DNA of 64,000 nucleotides from Rhodobacter sp. (GTDB lineage: Bacteria; Pseudomonadota; Alphaproteobacteria; Rhodobacterales; Rhodobacteraceae), in NCBI GenBank assembly GCA_020250175.1, contig JADCEN010000018.1, positions 1 through 64,000 of the forward strand, in the 5' to 3' direction. Shown here one piece after another: positions 1 through 9,178 of this stretch. The notes under the pieces are model-generated. The model was not told the DNA's origin. It saw only the letters and a list, made by a program, of their open reading frames with translations, and ran no database searches. Made by a program: the position numbers and the translations under genes. Positions within the stretch are counted from its first letter, which is position 1; each line of letters opens with the position of its first letter.

Positions 1-139
1 CCATGGGCCTATGCCCAGCAGGCCGACGGCGAATAAGGACCTCGTCTCGTACTCCCTGACGAGCTACCGACAGCCCTCCGATTCATCACATCGCCGCAGC
101 CCGCAAGCCGAAATTCAATGGGGCGTAGACGCCGAATAC
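1..139 (+). mobile_element. Possible IS66-like insertion sequence end
   Basis: The first frame reads PWAYAQQADGE and stops at 34-36, which resembles the C-terminus of an IS66-type TnpC transposase. About 100 noncoding bases follow. At position 139 the neighbouring exchanger gene abruptly loses its family sequence. Read on the minus strand from 139, the DNA begins GTATTCGGCGTCTACGCC, which would suit an IS66-type terminal inverted repeat. Only one end lies inside the window, so neither the inverted repeat nor the target duplication can be confirmed. Confidence 0.3.
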
Positions 140-918
140 GCTGCTCCGACCAGCGCGACGACAATGAAGCCGACGAAGGCGGGCGACATGCCGAATGCCT
201 CACCAGCCGCCTCGACCGAACCCACGAAGACCTCACTGACCAGCGCGACAAGGACCGTGATGCCGAGGAGCATCACAATGCCCGTTGCAAGCGGCAGCGG
301 CGGTTCCTCTGACGCTCCGTGTCCGGCACCTGCAAAGTGCTCCTTGTGGGTCTTGAGCGAGAACAGCAGACCAAGAACGTAACCGCCGATCAGAAGCACG
401 GCGAGCGTTGCGCTAAGTGTCTGAAGTGCGGGACTGCCCACTGCTCCGTCCGCCGTGGCGACCATGGACGGGACCAGAAGGGCCACGACCGCCACAAAAA
501 GAAGGCTCGACTGGAACCGCGCGCCGACCTTGTTGAACGCCTGGACATGGTGCCGCAAGCCACCAAGAAGGAAGGCCCCGCCCAGCATGAAAAGCGTGTT
601 CGTCACGATCGCCCCGGCAATTGACGCCTTTACCAGCGCATATTGTCCCGCCTGAAGGGCCGTGAACGCGATCACCAGTTCCGTCAGGTTGCCAAGCGTC
701 GCATTCAAAAGACCGCCGACCGCATCGCCGGTGTGTTCGGCAACCGATTCCGTGGTGCGGCTCAGAAGGGCAGCAAGCGGGACGATGGCAAGCACCGACA
801 GCACGAAGAGCAGCGTTTGCTGATCATGCCAAGCCTGCTCGCCGTAGATGACAAGTGGCACAAAGACGAGGAGCCAGAGGAGAGGCGTGGTCCGTATGTC
901 CGTCAGAAGCTGCCGCAT
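115..918 (-). pseudogene. Calcium/proton exchanger (CAX/ChaA-type), 3' truncated
   Basis: Many hydrophobic segments surround a CAX-type first repeat, ESVAEHTGDAVGGLLNATLGN followed by TELVIAF, which is the acidic cation-binding helix of the Ca2+:cation antiporter family. Such proteins sit in the inner membrane and expel Ca2+ in exchange for H+. The second repeat should start near the end with GAAAE, but here the sequence becomes GAAYSASTPH and stops. The second acidic helix and the last membrane segments are therefore missing. The frame is open from a TTG at 969. The ATG at 918 is preferred because AAAGGAAA precedes it. The porin stop lies just upstream, so this was the last gene of the four-gene minus-strand operon. 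Loss of the second repeat should inactivate the exchanger. Confidence 0.75.
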
Positions 919-965
919 GTCTCGTTTCCTTTGCCCGCTCGACCTTTTCGGCTTTCGCTCATCGC

Positions 966-2072
966 TCAAAACTTCCAGCGCGCACCGAACAGGACAGCGC
1001 CGATGTCCTGATAATCCACACTGGGCACACCGTCGTAGGCGTATTCCCGATATCCGAGATAGGCTTCGAGCCCTTGCTCTGCGAACTGCTGCACAGCCTG
1101 CACGCCCCAGGAACTGGACTCCGATCCCAAGACGCTGAAGTCGCTGCCGCTGTAAAGATCGGCCGATACCGAGGTCTTGCCAAACCCTACGACATCCCCG
1201 CCCCAGCCGATCTTGGTATAGAGGTACTGGCCTCCGTCCGACAGCTGCTCGCCCGTGGCGACGGTCAGGTTGAGGCCCGTGGGAACGTGCGTGGCGGAGG
1301 CCGAGGCCATGACCTGCTCGGTCGTCTTGCCCTGGTCATCCTTGAAGGAGTAGCCGATGGCGGCGTTGAAGCTGAACGTGTCGTCCTTGTAGCCATACCG
1401 GAGGGCCGTGTCGTAGTAGTCGGCGTCGTCCGTCTCGGACAGTACGTCATACCCGGCTGCAGCCGAGACGACGAAGCCCGAGAGGTCCGGGGTGTCGTAG
1501 CGCAACCGGAAGCGGCGGGTGCCGTCGAAATTCTTGAAGACGTCGCCGATCGTGGTGCTGGACAGGGCAGCGCCGTCGCGGAAGATGAAGCTGCCCGCGG
1601 TGTCGGACAAGCTCGAGTAGCCCACGACGCTTGTGCCGGAGTTGTCGACCTCGGACACGCCGTCCGTCGCCATGCTGCCCTGTCCCGCCCAGACGGCCCC
1701 GAAGTCGCCAGAGTAGACGACCTCGAGCTTCCGGATGTCGGTGCGCAGCCAGTCGAGCCATGGCGGATCATCGACCTGGTTGGTCTCGGACGTGCTCGCG
1801 ACGCCAAGTGAAGTCTCGAAGTTGAAACGCGCGGTGTTGCCCCAAAGCGTCCCGTCGATCCAGATCCCAATGCGGCTCACCGAGTTCCCGTTGTCAACAA
1901 GTTTCTCGTATGTCTCATCGCCGTCGTCGACACCTTGGAAAGTTGGGTTGAGTTGCCCGTAGAAGGTCGTTGTCGTGCCGGACCCGTTCGTGAACGTGAG
2001 ATCGGCCGCAGCTGCGGGGATGGCAACAACCATCAGGGCAGGGAAAGCCATGATAGAACGGTGCAAGATCAT
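966..2072 (-). CDS. Outer-membrane porin-like protein
   Basis: The 368-residue product starts MILHRSIMAF and has a signal peptide ending near PAAAA. Alternating polar and hydrophobic beta-strands follow, with repeated Gly/Tyr/Asp-rich turns such as FYGQLNPTF and ARFNFETSL. The last residue is a terminal phenylalanine (GARWKF), the usual signal for BAM-dependent outer-membrane insertion. The features fit a 16-stranded general porin or a related anion/solute channel. Its specificity cannot be read. It lies 52 bases after the HlyD-type gene and just before the exchanger gene, so co-transcription is likely. An in-frame ATG seven codons upstream (2093) is less likely because the signal peptide then starts late. 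Confidence 0.75.
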   Translation of the reverse strand: MILHRSIMAFPALMVVAIPAAAADLTFTNGSGTTTTFYGQLNPTFQGVDDGDETYEKLVDNGNSVSRIGIWIDGTLWGNTARFNFETSLGVASTSETNQVDDPPWLDWLRTDIRKLEVVYSGDFGAVWAGQGSMATDGVSEVDNSGTSVVGYSSLSDTAGSFIFRDGAALSSTTIGDVFKNFDGTRRFRLRYDTPDLSGFVVSAAAGYDVLSETDDADYYDTALRYGYKDDTFSFNAAIGYSFKDDQGKTTEQVMASASATHVPTGLNLTVATGEQLSDGGQYLYTKIGWGGDVVGFGKTSVSADLYSGSDFSVLGSESSSWGVQAVQQFAEQGLEAYLGYREYAYDGVPSVDYQDIGAVLFGARWKF

Positions 2073-2124
2073 GTCGTTTCCTTTTGAGGTCATGGTGCCG
2101 ATTCGGCGCCATCATCAGCGTTAT

Positions 2125-3357
2125 TCAGTGCCCACCCGAGAAGACCAGAGTCCGCATCGGCAGCATGATCGCCTGCATCCTGAGGATCATCCCATGGACA
2201 AGTCCGGTGGCATCGATGGCGTGCAGCACGAAGGCGTGGAACGAGCTGATGTTAGGGTCCTGCAGCGCCTCGTAGTTGTTCGTGTAGGCGTTCGCGACAC
2301 AGGTCGATCCTTGTGGCAGCCCGTCAAGCTGGCCCTCGTGAAGCGGCTCCATCAGGACTGTGATCGTGCCGGCGCTCGAGAACTGTTCGACCGCAACCAG
2401 TTGGTCCGTGGCGCGGACCTGTCCGGTGGCGATGACGTCCTGGATTTCGGTTACGACCATCGGGATGATGGTCAGCGGCTTGGCAAGGCAAGTGACCTCT
2501 CCGATCATGCCTACCTTCATCACGCCCGCTTCGATCTGGCCGAAACCGGCCAAAAGGCCCGTCACGCGCCGATCAGGCACCAGGATGCCCGCTGGTCTGA
2601 GCATCGGGTTGACCATGTCGCCGGGGCGAAGCGCAAACTGCTGGATGATGCCGTCCGTGCCTGCCACGACCAGCGTGCGGTCCAGCGCAACCTGAGCCTG
2701 AGCCAACTCGGTCTGAGAGGTAATCAGACGTGCGGGCAGCTCGATATCAAGTTGCGCCTGGACAGCGTCGCGTGTCGCTTCGGCCGCTGCCAGCGAGGCT
2801 TCCTGTGCCAGGATGCGGACCTGCGCCTGTTCCACCTCGCGTTCGGAAATGGCACTGGAGTTGCGTTTAAGAAGCGCTGCACGGGTGTCATATTCGTCCT
2901 GGGCCTGGCGAAGGTTTGCCTGAGCCTGTGCGATCCCGGCTTCCGCCTGCGCGAGTTGTGCGAGCACGCCGACACGCGCCGCCGCCAGTTCGGCAATGCG
3001 CGCCTGCGCCGTCTCAATCTCGGCCTGCTGCTGCGCGTCGTCCAGCTTGAACAAAGGATCGCCCTTCTTCACCCGCTGGTTTGATTCAACGAATGTCTCG
3101 GCCACGCGCCCTGATGCCTCTGGAAGGATCGTGACGGTCCGGAAGACTGAATTCACGGCCGTCGTGGCTGGATGGAAGTAGAAGATCGTCGTGATCAGCG
3201 TGACGGTCAGAAGAAGGCACAGCGTGATGCCCCAGCGCAGTTCGTACCACACAGTGAAAAGCGTGATCTCATGACCGAAGCGCTTGCCCTGAGCGAACCG
3301 ACGGTAAAGGTAGTCCGGCAGGATCGTCAGCATGGAACAGAGGGTCAGTTCCAACAT
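2125..3357 (-). CDS. HlyD/EmrA-type membrane fusion protein (YiaV/YibH-like)
   Basis: This 410-residue periplasmic adaptor has one membrane anchor near residues 40-60 (ITLCLLLTVTLITTIFYF). A lipoyl/barrel half-motif follows (ILPEASGRVAETFVESNQRV). A long alpha-helical hairpin runs over about residues 110-215, rich in Ala, Gln and Glu. The second lipoyl half is ALDRTLVVAGTDGIIQQFALRPGDMV. Such proteins bridge an inner-membrane pump to the outer membrane. No MFS or ABC pump is adjacent. The upstream partner is a small membrane protein, the same arrangement as E. coli yiaW-yiaV. GGGAGC precedes the ATG, and the upstream stop is only 3 bases away. Confidence 0.75.
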   Translation of the reverse strand: MLELTLCSMLTILPDYLYRRFAQGKRFGHEITLFTVWYELRWGITLCLLLTVTLITTIFYFHPATTAVNSVFRTVTILPEASGRVAETFVESNQRVKKGDPLFKLDDAQQQAEIETAQARIAELAAARVGVLAQLAQAEAGIAQAQANLRQAQDEYDTRAALLKRNSSAISEREVEQAQVRILAQEASLAAAEATRDAVQAQLDIELPARLITSQTELAQAQVALDRTLVVAGTDGIIQQFALRPGDMVNPMLRPAGILVPDRRVTGLLAGFGQIEAGVMKVGMIGEVTCLAKPLTIIPMVVTEIQDVIATGQVRATDQLVAVEQFSSAGTITVLMEPLHEGQLDGLPQGSTCVANAYTNNYEALQDPNISSFHAFVLHAIDATGLVHGMILRMQAIMLPMRTLVFSGGH

Positions 3358-3360
3358 GGC

Positions 3361-3852
3361 TCAGCTCCCGTGCGGTGATGATGGCCGGTGATCGTCCAGC
3401 GGAACCTGCGCAGTCCCGCTTTGCGTCGTCTCCACGTCCAGAGGAACGCCTGCCGTGCCGGTGGGCACGCCTCCCTGCGCCGCTTGCGATTGCGAAGACC
3501 CGCCGGCCAGTTTCCCAAGCGACTGCGCCATCGATGTCAGTGGCGTGGAGAAGTCCGGCAGGGGCACGAAGGCGAGAAGCAGCCCGGCGATCCAGAAGAG
3601 ATGATTGTGCGTGAAAAGAGACAGGAGGCCGAGCACGGCCACGATCTCGAACTGCACCTTCTGCCCGCGATGCGCCATCTGCTCGGGCAGGGAGTGCAGC
3701 TTGAAATAGAAAACGCCGATGCCGACCACGGCGGAAAACATGAAAATGGCCATGACCACCAGAAGCACATCCGTGTCGCCCGGAGCCGTCAGGAAGACGG
3801 GAAAATGTTCGGTCGCGAGGGGATGGACGCCTGCTGCTACCGGATCACTCAT
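3361..3852 (-). CDS. Small inner-membrane protein, DUF3302/YiaW-like
   Basis: The 163-residue product has two hydrophobic segments, about residues 29-50 (VLLVVMAIFMFSAVVGIGVF) and 72-96. Between them lies LHSLPEQMAHRG, and then LGLLSLFT, a pattern that resembles the LH-x-(I/L)P...SLFT core of E. coli YiaW (DUF3302). The C-terminus is a low-complexity Gly/Ser/Gln tail. It is the first gene of the minus-strand operon and is followed directly by the HlyD-type adaptor, matching the conserved yiaW-yiaV pair. Its biochemical role is unknown. The family assignment rests on short motif similarity plus gene order. Confidence 0.55.
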   Translation of the reverse strand: MSDPVAAGVHPLATEHFPVFLTAPGDTDVLLVVMAIFMFSAVVGIGVFYFKLHSLPEQMAHRGQKVQFEIVAVLGLLSLFTHNHLFWIAGLLLAFVPLPDFSTPLTSMAQSLGKLAGGSSQSQAAQGGVPTGTAGVPLDVETTQSGTAQVPLDDHRPSSPHGS

Positions 3853-4063
3853 CGCTGCACCGGCAGGCGAAGTGCGGGGCCGATGCGAGTCCAGACCCTT
3901 TAGGGAAAGACAGCCCTATGCCAATGTATCGTGCCATTCCGAAACCTCCCATCGCTGTCAATTGCGACAGCCGGATGTGAGGTCAGGTTACGTGACGGTG
4001 GTGTTCGGTCTCTAGCGAGGGCATGTAAGTCACTGTTACCGGTCGCGCAGAAGCTTTTCCGGA

Positions 4064-5698
4064 TCAGGTCATGCGGGATGCTACGGGGGGCACCCGACGC
4101 CCAAGTCCAGCCTCGCAAAGCGCGGCGATCAGGTCCTTGGCAAGCGCAGGATGCACGTTCCGAACGGACAGATCGAAAGCCACCCGCCTGGCGTAGTCGG
4201 CATCGATCTGCTCGATCTGCTCGATCGCCTGGCGTGCCTCGTCATGCCGTCCTGCCCGTTCGGCGCAGACGGCAATGGCAAGTGCATTGTAAACGACGTC
4301 GGGAGCGTTGACGATCTGGGCCTGCCGCAAAGCCTCGTCGTACTGTCCTTCCGTAAAGTGATACAGAACGAGACCAATCCGATACGTGCTCGACTGGCAG
4401 GGGTTGCGCCGGTAGGACTCTTCAATCAGCGGTACCCCGGTTTCCCAGTCCATTAGCAGACAGCACCGCAGTCCCATATCAGCCATCAGGTCCGTATCGG
4501 CCGGGTTCAGCGCGCGCGCGGTTGCGTAGGATTCAAGACTGAGAGTCGGCTCCCCAGCGAACCAAAAGGCGAGAGCAAGCGCACGGTGGGCATTGCTGGA
4601 GTTCGGCGAAAGCAGTAAGGCCTGTCGCGCAAGTTTCATCGCCCTTTCTGCGTGCTTGCGGACCTGAGACGGCGTGCTTGACATGAAGCGGGCGTGCTGG
4701 CTGTAGATCTGCGACAGGCATGCATAGCCTTCGCTGAAGGATGGATCCTGCTCGATTGCCTGTTCCAACCGCAGGCGTGCGGGCTCCAACCGGTCTTTTC
4801 GAAAGTTGCGGACATACTGGTAGAAGTCCACGAGGGCATGATAGCCGTCGAGCGTTTCGGGAGACTTCCCCTCGTCGTCAAGCACTTGGCTGAAGATGAC
4901 CCCGTAAGGTTGGGCGAGTCTCTGGGCGACGATAGCGGCCACCTCATCGCGCAAGACATAGATGCTGTTGGCGGTAAGGCTTCGCACAAAGCGCTCAGTC
5001 CAGATATAGCGGAGGCTTTTTGTATCCTTCAGCAAAAGCTCGACGGCGAAGTTGCCCTCCCAGAGCGAAACTGCACCGGACAGGACAAAGTCGACAGCCA
5101 GTGGGGGACGCGGCTGATCCGGGCGAAGGGAGTGACCATACATTTCGGAGGTTTCAGCGCCGTAGACATGCACGCTACCAAACCTCGTGAGACCTACGAT
5201 GAGCTGCCGCGTAAATCCAAGCGCAAAGCCGGTCAAGGCACCGCCATCCACCTCCTGGTCGAAGGGCGCGACAAGTAGGCGCGGTGCTCGACGAAGCACG
5301 GGCGTTGAGGGTAACACTTGCACTTCGTGCGGCTCTTTAAGTGACAGAGAACCCGCTGCCAGGAAATGCGGTACGTAGCTTCCCTTCGGAACGACGATCT
5401 GAATCTCGTGATCGCGCCCGTCGGTAAGGTAGAAATGCTCCAGCGCGCGCCTAAGACGCCCTGCTTCGATCCGGACAATCGAATCCTGCTGCGGGTCGAA
5501 ATCCGGGCCGCGATTGAATGCTGCAGTGGCGATGTTGTAGGCCTTCAGACGATCTGCGCGTCCGGCCAGCGTTTCTTCAGCGATGTAGGACAGGAAGCTG
5601 CGGTGCCGGTCGGATCCAGCGAATTCCGGAGACGATAGAACCCGTTCAAGTTCCGCACGCACGCATCGTTCGTCGATTTTGCCGACCGTGATTTGCAT
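4064..5698 (-). CDS. TPR-repeat regulator-type protein
   Basis: The 544-residue product has an N-terminal region (about 1-110) with LSSPEFAGSDRHRSFLSYIAEE and VRIEAGRLRRALEHFY. This resembles the conserved N-terminus found in many rhodobacterial adenylate cyclase-like and TPR regulatory proteins. A middle region (about 140-300) resembles the TolB/CadC-type segment of such proteins. The C-terminal half carries TPR-like helices (EGYACLSQIYSQHARFMS, AHRALALAFWFAGEPTLSL). I see no cyclase or helicase motif. The ATG at 5698 follows a G-rich ribosome site. It probably senses or scaffolds, but no target is evident. It is divergent from the decarboxylase operon across a 243-base gap. Confidence 0.6.
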   Translation of the reverse strand: MQITVGKIDERCVRAELERVLSSPEFAGSDRHRSFLSYIAEETLAGRADRLKAYNIATAAFNRGPDFDPQQDSIVRIEAGRLRRALEHFYLTDGRDHEIQIVVPKGSYVPHFLAAGSLSLKEPHEVQVLPSTPVLRRAPRLLVAPFDQEVDGGALTGFALGFTRQLIVGLTRFGSVHVYGAETSEMYGHSLRPDQPRPPLAVDFVLSGAVSLWEGNFAVELLLKDTKSLRYIWTERFVRSLTANSIYVLRDEVAAIVAQRLAQPYGVIFSQVLDDEGKSPETLDGYHALVDFYQYVRNFRKDRLEPARLRLEQAIEQDPSFSEGYACLSQIYSQHARFMSSTPSQVRKHAERAMKLARQALLLSPNSSNAHRALALAFWFAGEPTLSLESYATARALNPADTDLMADMGLRCCLLMDWETGVPLIEESYRRNPCQSSTYRIGLVLYHFTEGQYDEALRQAQIVNAPDVVYNALAIAVCAERAGRHDEARQAIEQIEQIDADYARRVAFDLSVRNVHPALAKDLIAALCEAGLGRRVPPVASRMT

Positions 5699-5941
5699 GA
5701 GGCCCCCCCCTGTGCAGTGCAACGCTCCGTTTGAGAAGCGGTGATCGGTCTTCGTGCACCAGATACTCAAGTATATAAACCTTACCACACACTCGCTTAA
5801 ACCACGATTCAGCACTGACGCGATTGATCCATGTCACGTCGCGCCGATTAACTGCATACCCCGCGCGTCACAGTGACTTACTTTCCACGACGTCACTTCT
5901 GAGCTTTCACTTCCGGGTGGCTGATTGAACAGGCTTACAAA

Positions 5942-6214
5942 ATGGCGAGGCTCACTGAGGCATCTTCACGGCTTGGCCGGGTTCTGGCGATGTTTCCGGG
6001 GCGGACACAGGATATCCTTCAGCTTTCGCTGAGTGATCCCAAGTTCCGTGACCTATGCGAGGATCTGGACGACGCGCAGGCCTCGCTGGCCCGTATGGCC
6101 GCCTTCCCCGGACCGGTGGAGCGTCCGGAAGTCGCGGAATACCGAACCATCATTGCCGAGCTTGAGGATGAAGTCCGTGCCTATGTGGCATCGGAAAGCT
6201 CCAAGCACAGCTGA
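5942..6214 (+). CDS. Small conserved-looking hypothetical protein
   Basis: The product is a 90-residue, mostly helical, acidic protein (FRDLCEDLDDAQASLARMAAFP, YRTIIAELEDEVRAYVAS) with no signal peptide or membrane segment. It lies 126 bases upstream of the large PLP decarboxylase and in the same direction, so it may be the first gene of that transcription unit. I do not recognise the family. A role as an accessory or regulatory subunit of the decarboxylase system is only a guess from position. Confidence 0.55.
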   Translation: MARLTEASSRLGRVLAMFPGRTQDILQLSLSDPKFRDLCEDLDDAQASLARMAAFPGPVERPEVAEYRTIIAELEDEVRAYVASESSKHS

Positions 6215-6340
6215 TCCCGCTGAGGGGATGCGCGTAACGGTGACTCACCCCCAGCCCATAGCTGCACGTTGTCTTTGGCCAATAGCATGTTCGCAAGTGG
6301 GGCTCTTCGTCCCCCTTTGCACAGAGAGAGGATCATTCCC

Positions 6341-9082
6341 ATGAACAAAGCTGTGGATGTCACAAAGGCGGGCGATCACGACCGCGCGGACCATTTCTTT
6401 TCCATGCCAGGCGCACGTGCCGACCGGTGGCGAACCCTTCATTCGGCCGCTCAGGCCTGGGCGAAGGGACGCGGATCGCAGGCCAGCGCGCAGGCCGCGT
6501 TTGACGAACTTGGCGCCTACGAGGACTATTTCGCCTATCCCGGACGAAGCCTGATCGCGGCCCTGGGACACCGAATTCAGTCCGGCGAAGCTGATGGTGC
6601 CTCATCGCTTGCCCGGCGCATTTCAGAAGCGATCCTGGTTCGGACCTACAAGCATGACGCCGGAGCCTGGGAAACCTCCGAGGGGATGGCCGATGCTCCG
6701 CCCGAACTGAATACGGCCACCATGAGTGCCGGTGGGGCAGGCCGGCCCTACTTTGAAATGCTCGTCGTCTCCCCGCGCGGAGAGGAGCGGGGCGCGCATC
6801 AGATCGCCCAGCTGCGCAAGCTTCGCCGTCCCGAAGACGCCTTCGTCTACGAAGCGGTGCCCGTCGGCAGCTTTGAAGACGCGATCTGCGCCGCCGTCCT
6901 GAACCCCGGCCTTGCCGCAGTGACGATCTACGAAGGCTTCAATTATGCCTCGCACCATGACGCGCCCGTCCTGCGCCGATTCCTCAAGGCCGCCGGATAC
7001 GCGGAAGGAACGATCGGCGACGAGGATCTGGCGCTCGCCTTGGCGTCCGGGCTGAAGAAGCTGCGTCCCGAGCTTGACATTTACCTGCTGTCCGACCGTC
7101 ACGTCGAACGCATCGCCGGCGATGCACGGTCCAAGGACATTCGCCGCGTTCTCTATTCGGTCGAAGAGTTGCTGGAGCTGCACCTGTCGGTGCTTGAAGG
7201 CGTGTCGGACCGCTTCCGCACCCCCTTCTTCGACAACCTCAAGAAATACGCGATGCGACCCATCAGCACCTTCCACGCGCTGCCGATCGCGCGGGGCAAG
7301 TCGGTCTTCAAGTCCGACTGGATCCGCGACATGGGCGAATTCTACGGGCTGAACCTTTTCCTTGCGGAATCCTCGGCTACGACCGGCGGTCTCGACAGCC
7401 TTCTGGAGCCGACCGGCAACATCAAGGAAGCGCAGGACATGGCGGCGCGGGCCTTCGGGGCCGACCACGTGTTCTTCGTGACAAACGGCACATCGACCTC
7501 GAACAAGATGGTGCACCAGGCCATCGTGGCACCGGGCGACATCGTGCTTCTCGACCGCAACTGCCACAAGTCGCACCACTACGGCCTTGTCCTGGCAGGC
7601 GGCCAACCGCTCTACATCGACGCCTACCCGATGACGGAATACTCGATGTATGGCGCGGTGCCGCTGGTAAGCATCAAGAAGGCGCTTCTCGATCTCAAGG
7701 CCGAAGGGCGGCTTGACCGGGCCAAGATGGTCGACCTGACGAACTGCACCTTCGACGGCCACATCTACAACACCCGCCGCGTGATGGAGGAATGTCTGGC
7801 CATCAAGCCCGACCTCGTCTTCCTATGGGACGAGGCCTGGTTCGGCTTTGCCCGCTGGTCACCCTTCCTGCGCCCTCGCACGGCAATGGGCGCGGCCGAG
7901 GCCATCGAGACCTGGATGCAGGACCCGGCTTCCGCCGATGCCTGGGAAAAGCAGCAGAAGGAACTGGGCAAGAACCCCTCGACCGAAACCCTTCTCAAAA
8001 CCCGCCTCATCCCCGATCCGCGCAAGATCCGGCTGCGGGTCTACCAGACCAACTCGACCCACAAGTCGATGTCGGCCTTGCGGCAGGGCTCCATGCTTCT
8101 CGTCAAGGACATCGACTTCCGCGACGTCGAGGCGCAGTTTCACGAGGCGGTCTTCACCCATGCCTCGACCTCGCCCAACCAGCAGCTGATCGCCAGCCTC
8201 GACGTCGCAAGGCGCCAGATGGAGCTGGAGGGCTACGGTCTGGTGGCCAACGCCATCGAGATCGCCCTCGATATCCGGCGAGAGGTGAACGGCCATCCGC
8301 TCATCTCCAAGTACTTCAAGGTTCTTGGGGCCGACGAGATGATCCCGGCCGCATACCGCGAAAGCGGGTTCGTGGATTTCCTTGCCCCCGGCCTCTCGTG
8401 GGACGACCAGATCCGCAGCATGCATGACGACGAATTCTGCCTCGATCCGACCCGCCTGACCCTGGTCTGCGGCACCGCCGGCTTCGACGGCACGCAGTTC
8501 AAGAAGATGCTGGCCGATGACTACGACATCCAGCTGAACAAGACCTCGCGGAACTCGGTGCTGCTGCAATCGAACATCAACAACACCCGCAGCGACGTGG
8601 CCCAACTGATCCGGACCCTCATGAAGATCGCCAACGAGATCGAGGATACGCTGGCTCAGGGCGGCGAAAACGGCCGGGCGGCGTTCGACAAGCGCGTGAA
8701 GTCCCTGATGAAGGACGTCCCGGACCTGCCGAACTTCAGCCACTTCCACGACGCCTTCCGCTGGGATGCCGGCAAGAAGACGGTCGAGGGCGACATGCGC
8801 TCGGCCTTCTACAGCGCCTACTATCCCGACCGCTGCGAATATCTTCCGCTCGACAGCCCGCAGGTTGACGAACGGCTGAAGAAGGGCCCCGAGATGATCT
8901 CGGCCAACTTCGTGATCCCTTACCCGCCCGGTTTCCCCATCATGGTGCCCGGCCAGGTGATCACGAAAGAGACGATCGACTTCATGCGCAAGCTCGACGT
9001 GAAAGAGATTCATGGCTTCGAACGGGCGAAGGGACTGAAGCTCATCCGTCCGGAACATGCCAAGGACCAGATCCGCAAGTGA
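6341..9082 (+). CDS. Orn/Lys/Arg-type PLP-dependent decarboxylase
   Basis: The 913-residue enzyme belongs to the fold-type I Orn/Lys/Arg decarboxylase family, cytosolic enzymes that remove CO2 from an amino acid and consume a proton. The N-terminal region has a response-regulator-like wing domain (DIYLLSDRHVERIAG). The PLP domain contains the cofactor-contacting segments FFVTNGTSTSNKMV and LVFLWDEAWFGFARW, and the Schiff-base lysine K575 in NSTHKSMSALRQGS. Its length is near or above the usual 720-920 residues. The ATG at 6341 was chosen because family-like sequence starts there. Two AspT-type antiporters follow, so substrate/product exchange is probably coupled. Substrate identity (basic amino acid or aspartate) is not readable. 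Confidence 0.8.
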   Translation: MNKAVDVTKAGDHDRADHFFSMPGARADRWRTLHSAAQAWAKGRGSQASAQAAFDELGAYEDYFAYPGRSLIAALGHRIQSGEADGASSLARRISEAILVRTYKHDAGAWETSEGMADAPPELNTATMSAGGAGRPYFEMLVVSPRGEERGAHQIAQLRKLRRPEDAFVYEAVPVGSFEDAICAAVLNPGLAAVTIYEGFNYASHHDAPVLRRFLKAAGYAEGTIGDEDLALALASGLKKLRPELDIYLLSDRHVERIAGDARSKDIRRVLYSVEELLELHLSVLEGVSDRFRTPFFDNLKKYAMRPISTFHALPIARGKSVFKSDWIRDMGEFYGLNLFLAESSATTGGLDSLLEPTGNIKEAQDMAARAFGADHVFFVTNGTSTSNKMVHQAIVAPGDIVLLDRNCHKSHHYGLVLAGGQPLYIDAYPMTEYSMYGAVPLVSIKKALLDLKAEGRLDRAKMVDLTNCTFDGHIYNTRRVMEECLAIKPDLVFLWDEAWFGFARWSPFLRPRTAMGAAEAIETWMQDPASADAWEKQQKELGKNPSTETLLKTRLIPDPRKIRLRVYQTNSTHKSMSALRQGSMLLVKDIDFRDVEAQFHEAVFTHASTSPNQQLIASLDVARRQMELEGYGLVANAIEIALDIRREVNGHPLISKYFKVLGADEMIPAAYRESGFVDFLAPGLSWDDQIRSMHDDEFCLDPTRLTLVCGTAGFDGTQFKKMLADDYDIQLNKTSRNSVLLQSNINNTRSDVAQLIRTLMKIANEIEDTLAQGGENGRAAFDKRVKSLMKDVPDLPNFSHFHDAFRWDAGKKTVEGDMRSAFYSAYYPDRCEYLPLDSPQVDERLKKGPEMISANFVIPYPPGFPIMVPGQVITKETIDFMRKLDVKEIHGFERAKGLKLIRPEHAKDQIRK

Positions 9083-9178
9083 CCGAAGGCGCGCCCGGCA
9101 AGCATGTGCTGTCGGGCGCTCTCTTCACCAAACACCCCCGCGCAACGAAGCGGGAAGGGTCAGACAAGGGAACACGCC

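Noticed and set aside
41-80. tRNA-like stretch resembling the D-arm of initiator tRNA on the minus strand
   Set aside because: It contains GGTAGCTCGTCAGG, but the anticodon loop, T-arm and CCA end do not follow, so no tRNA can be folded.
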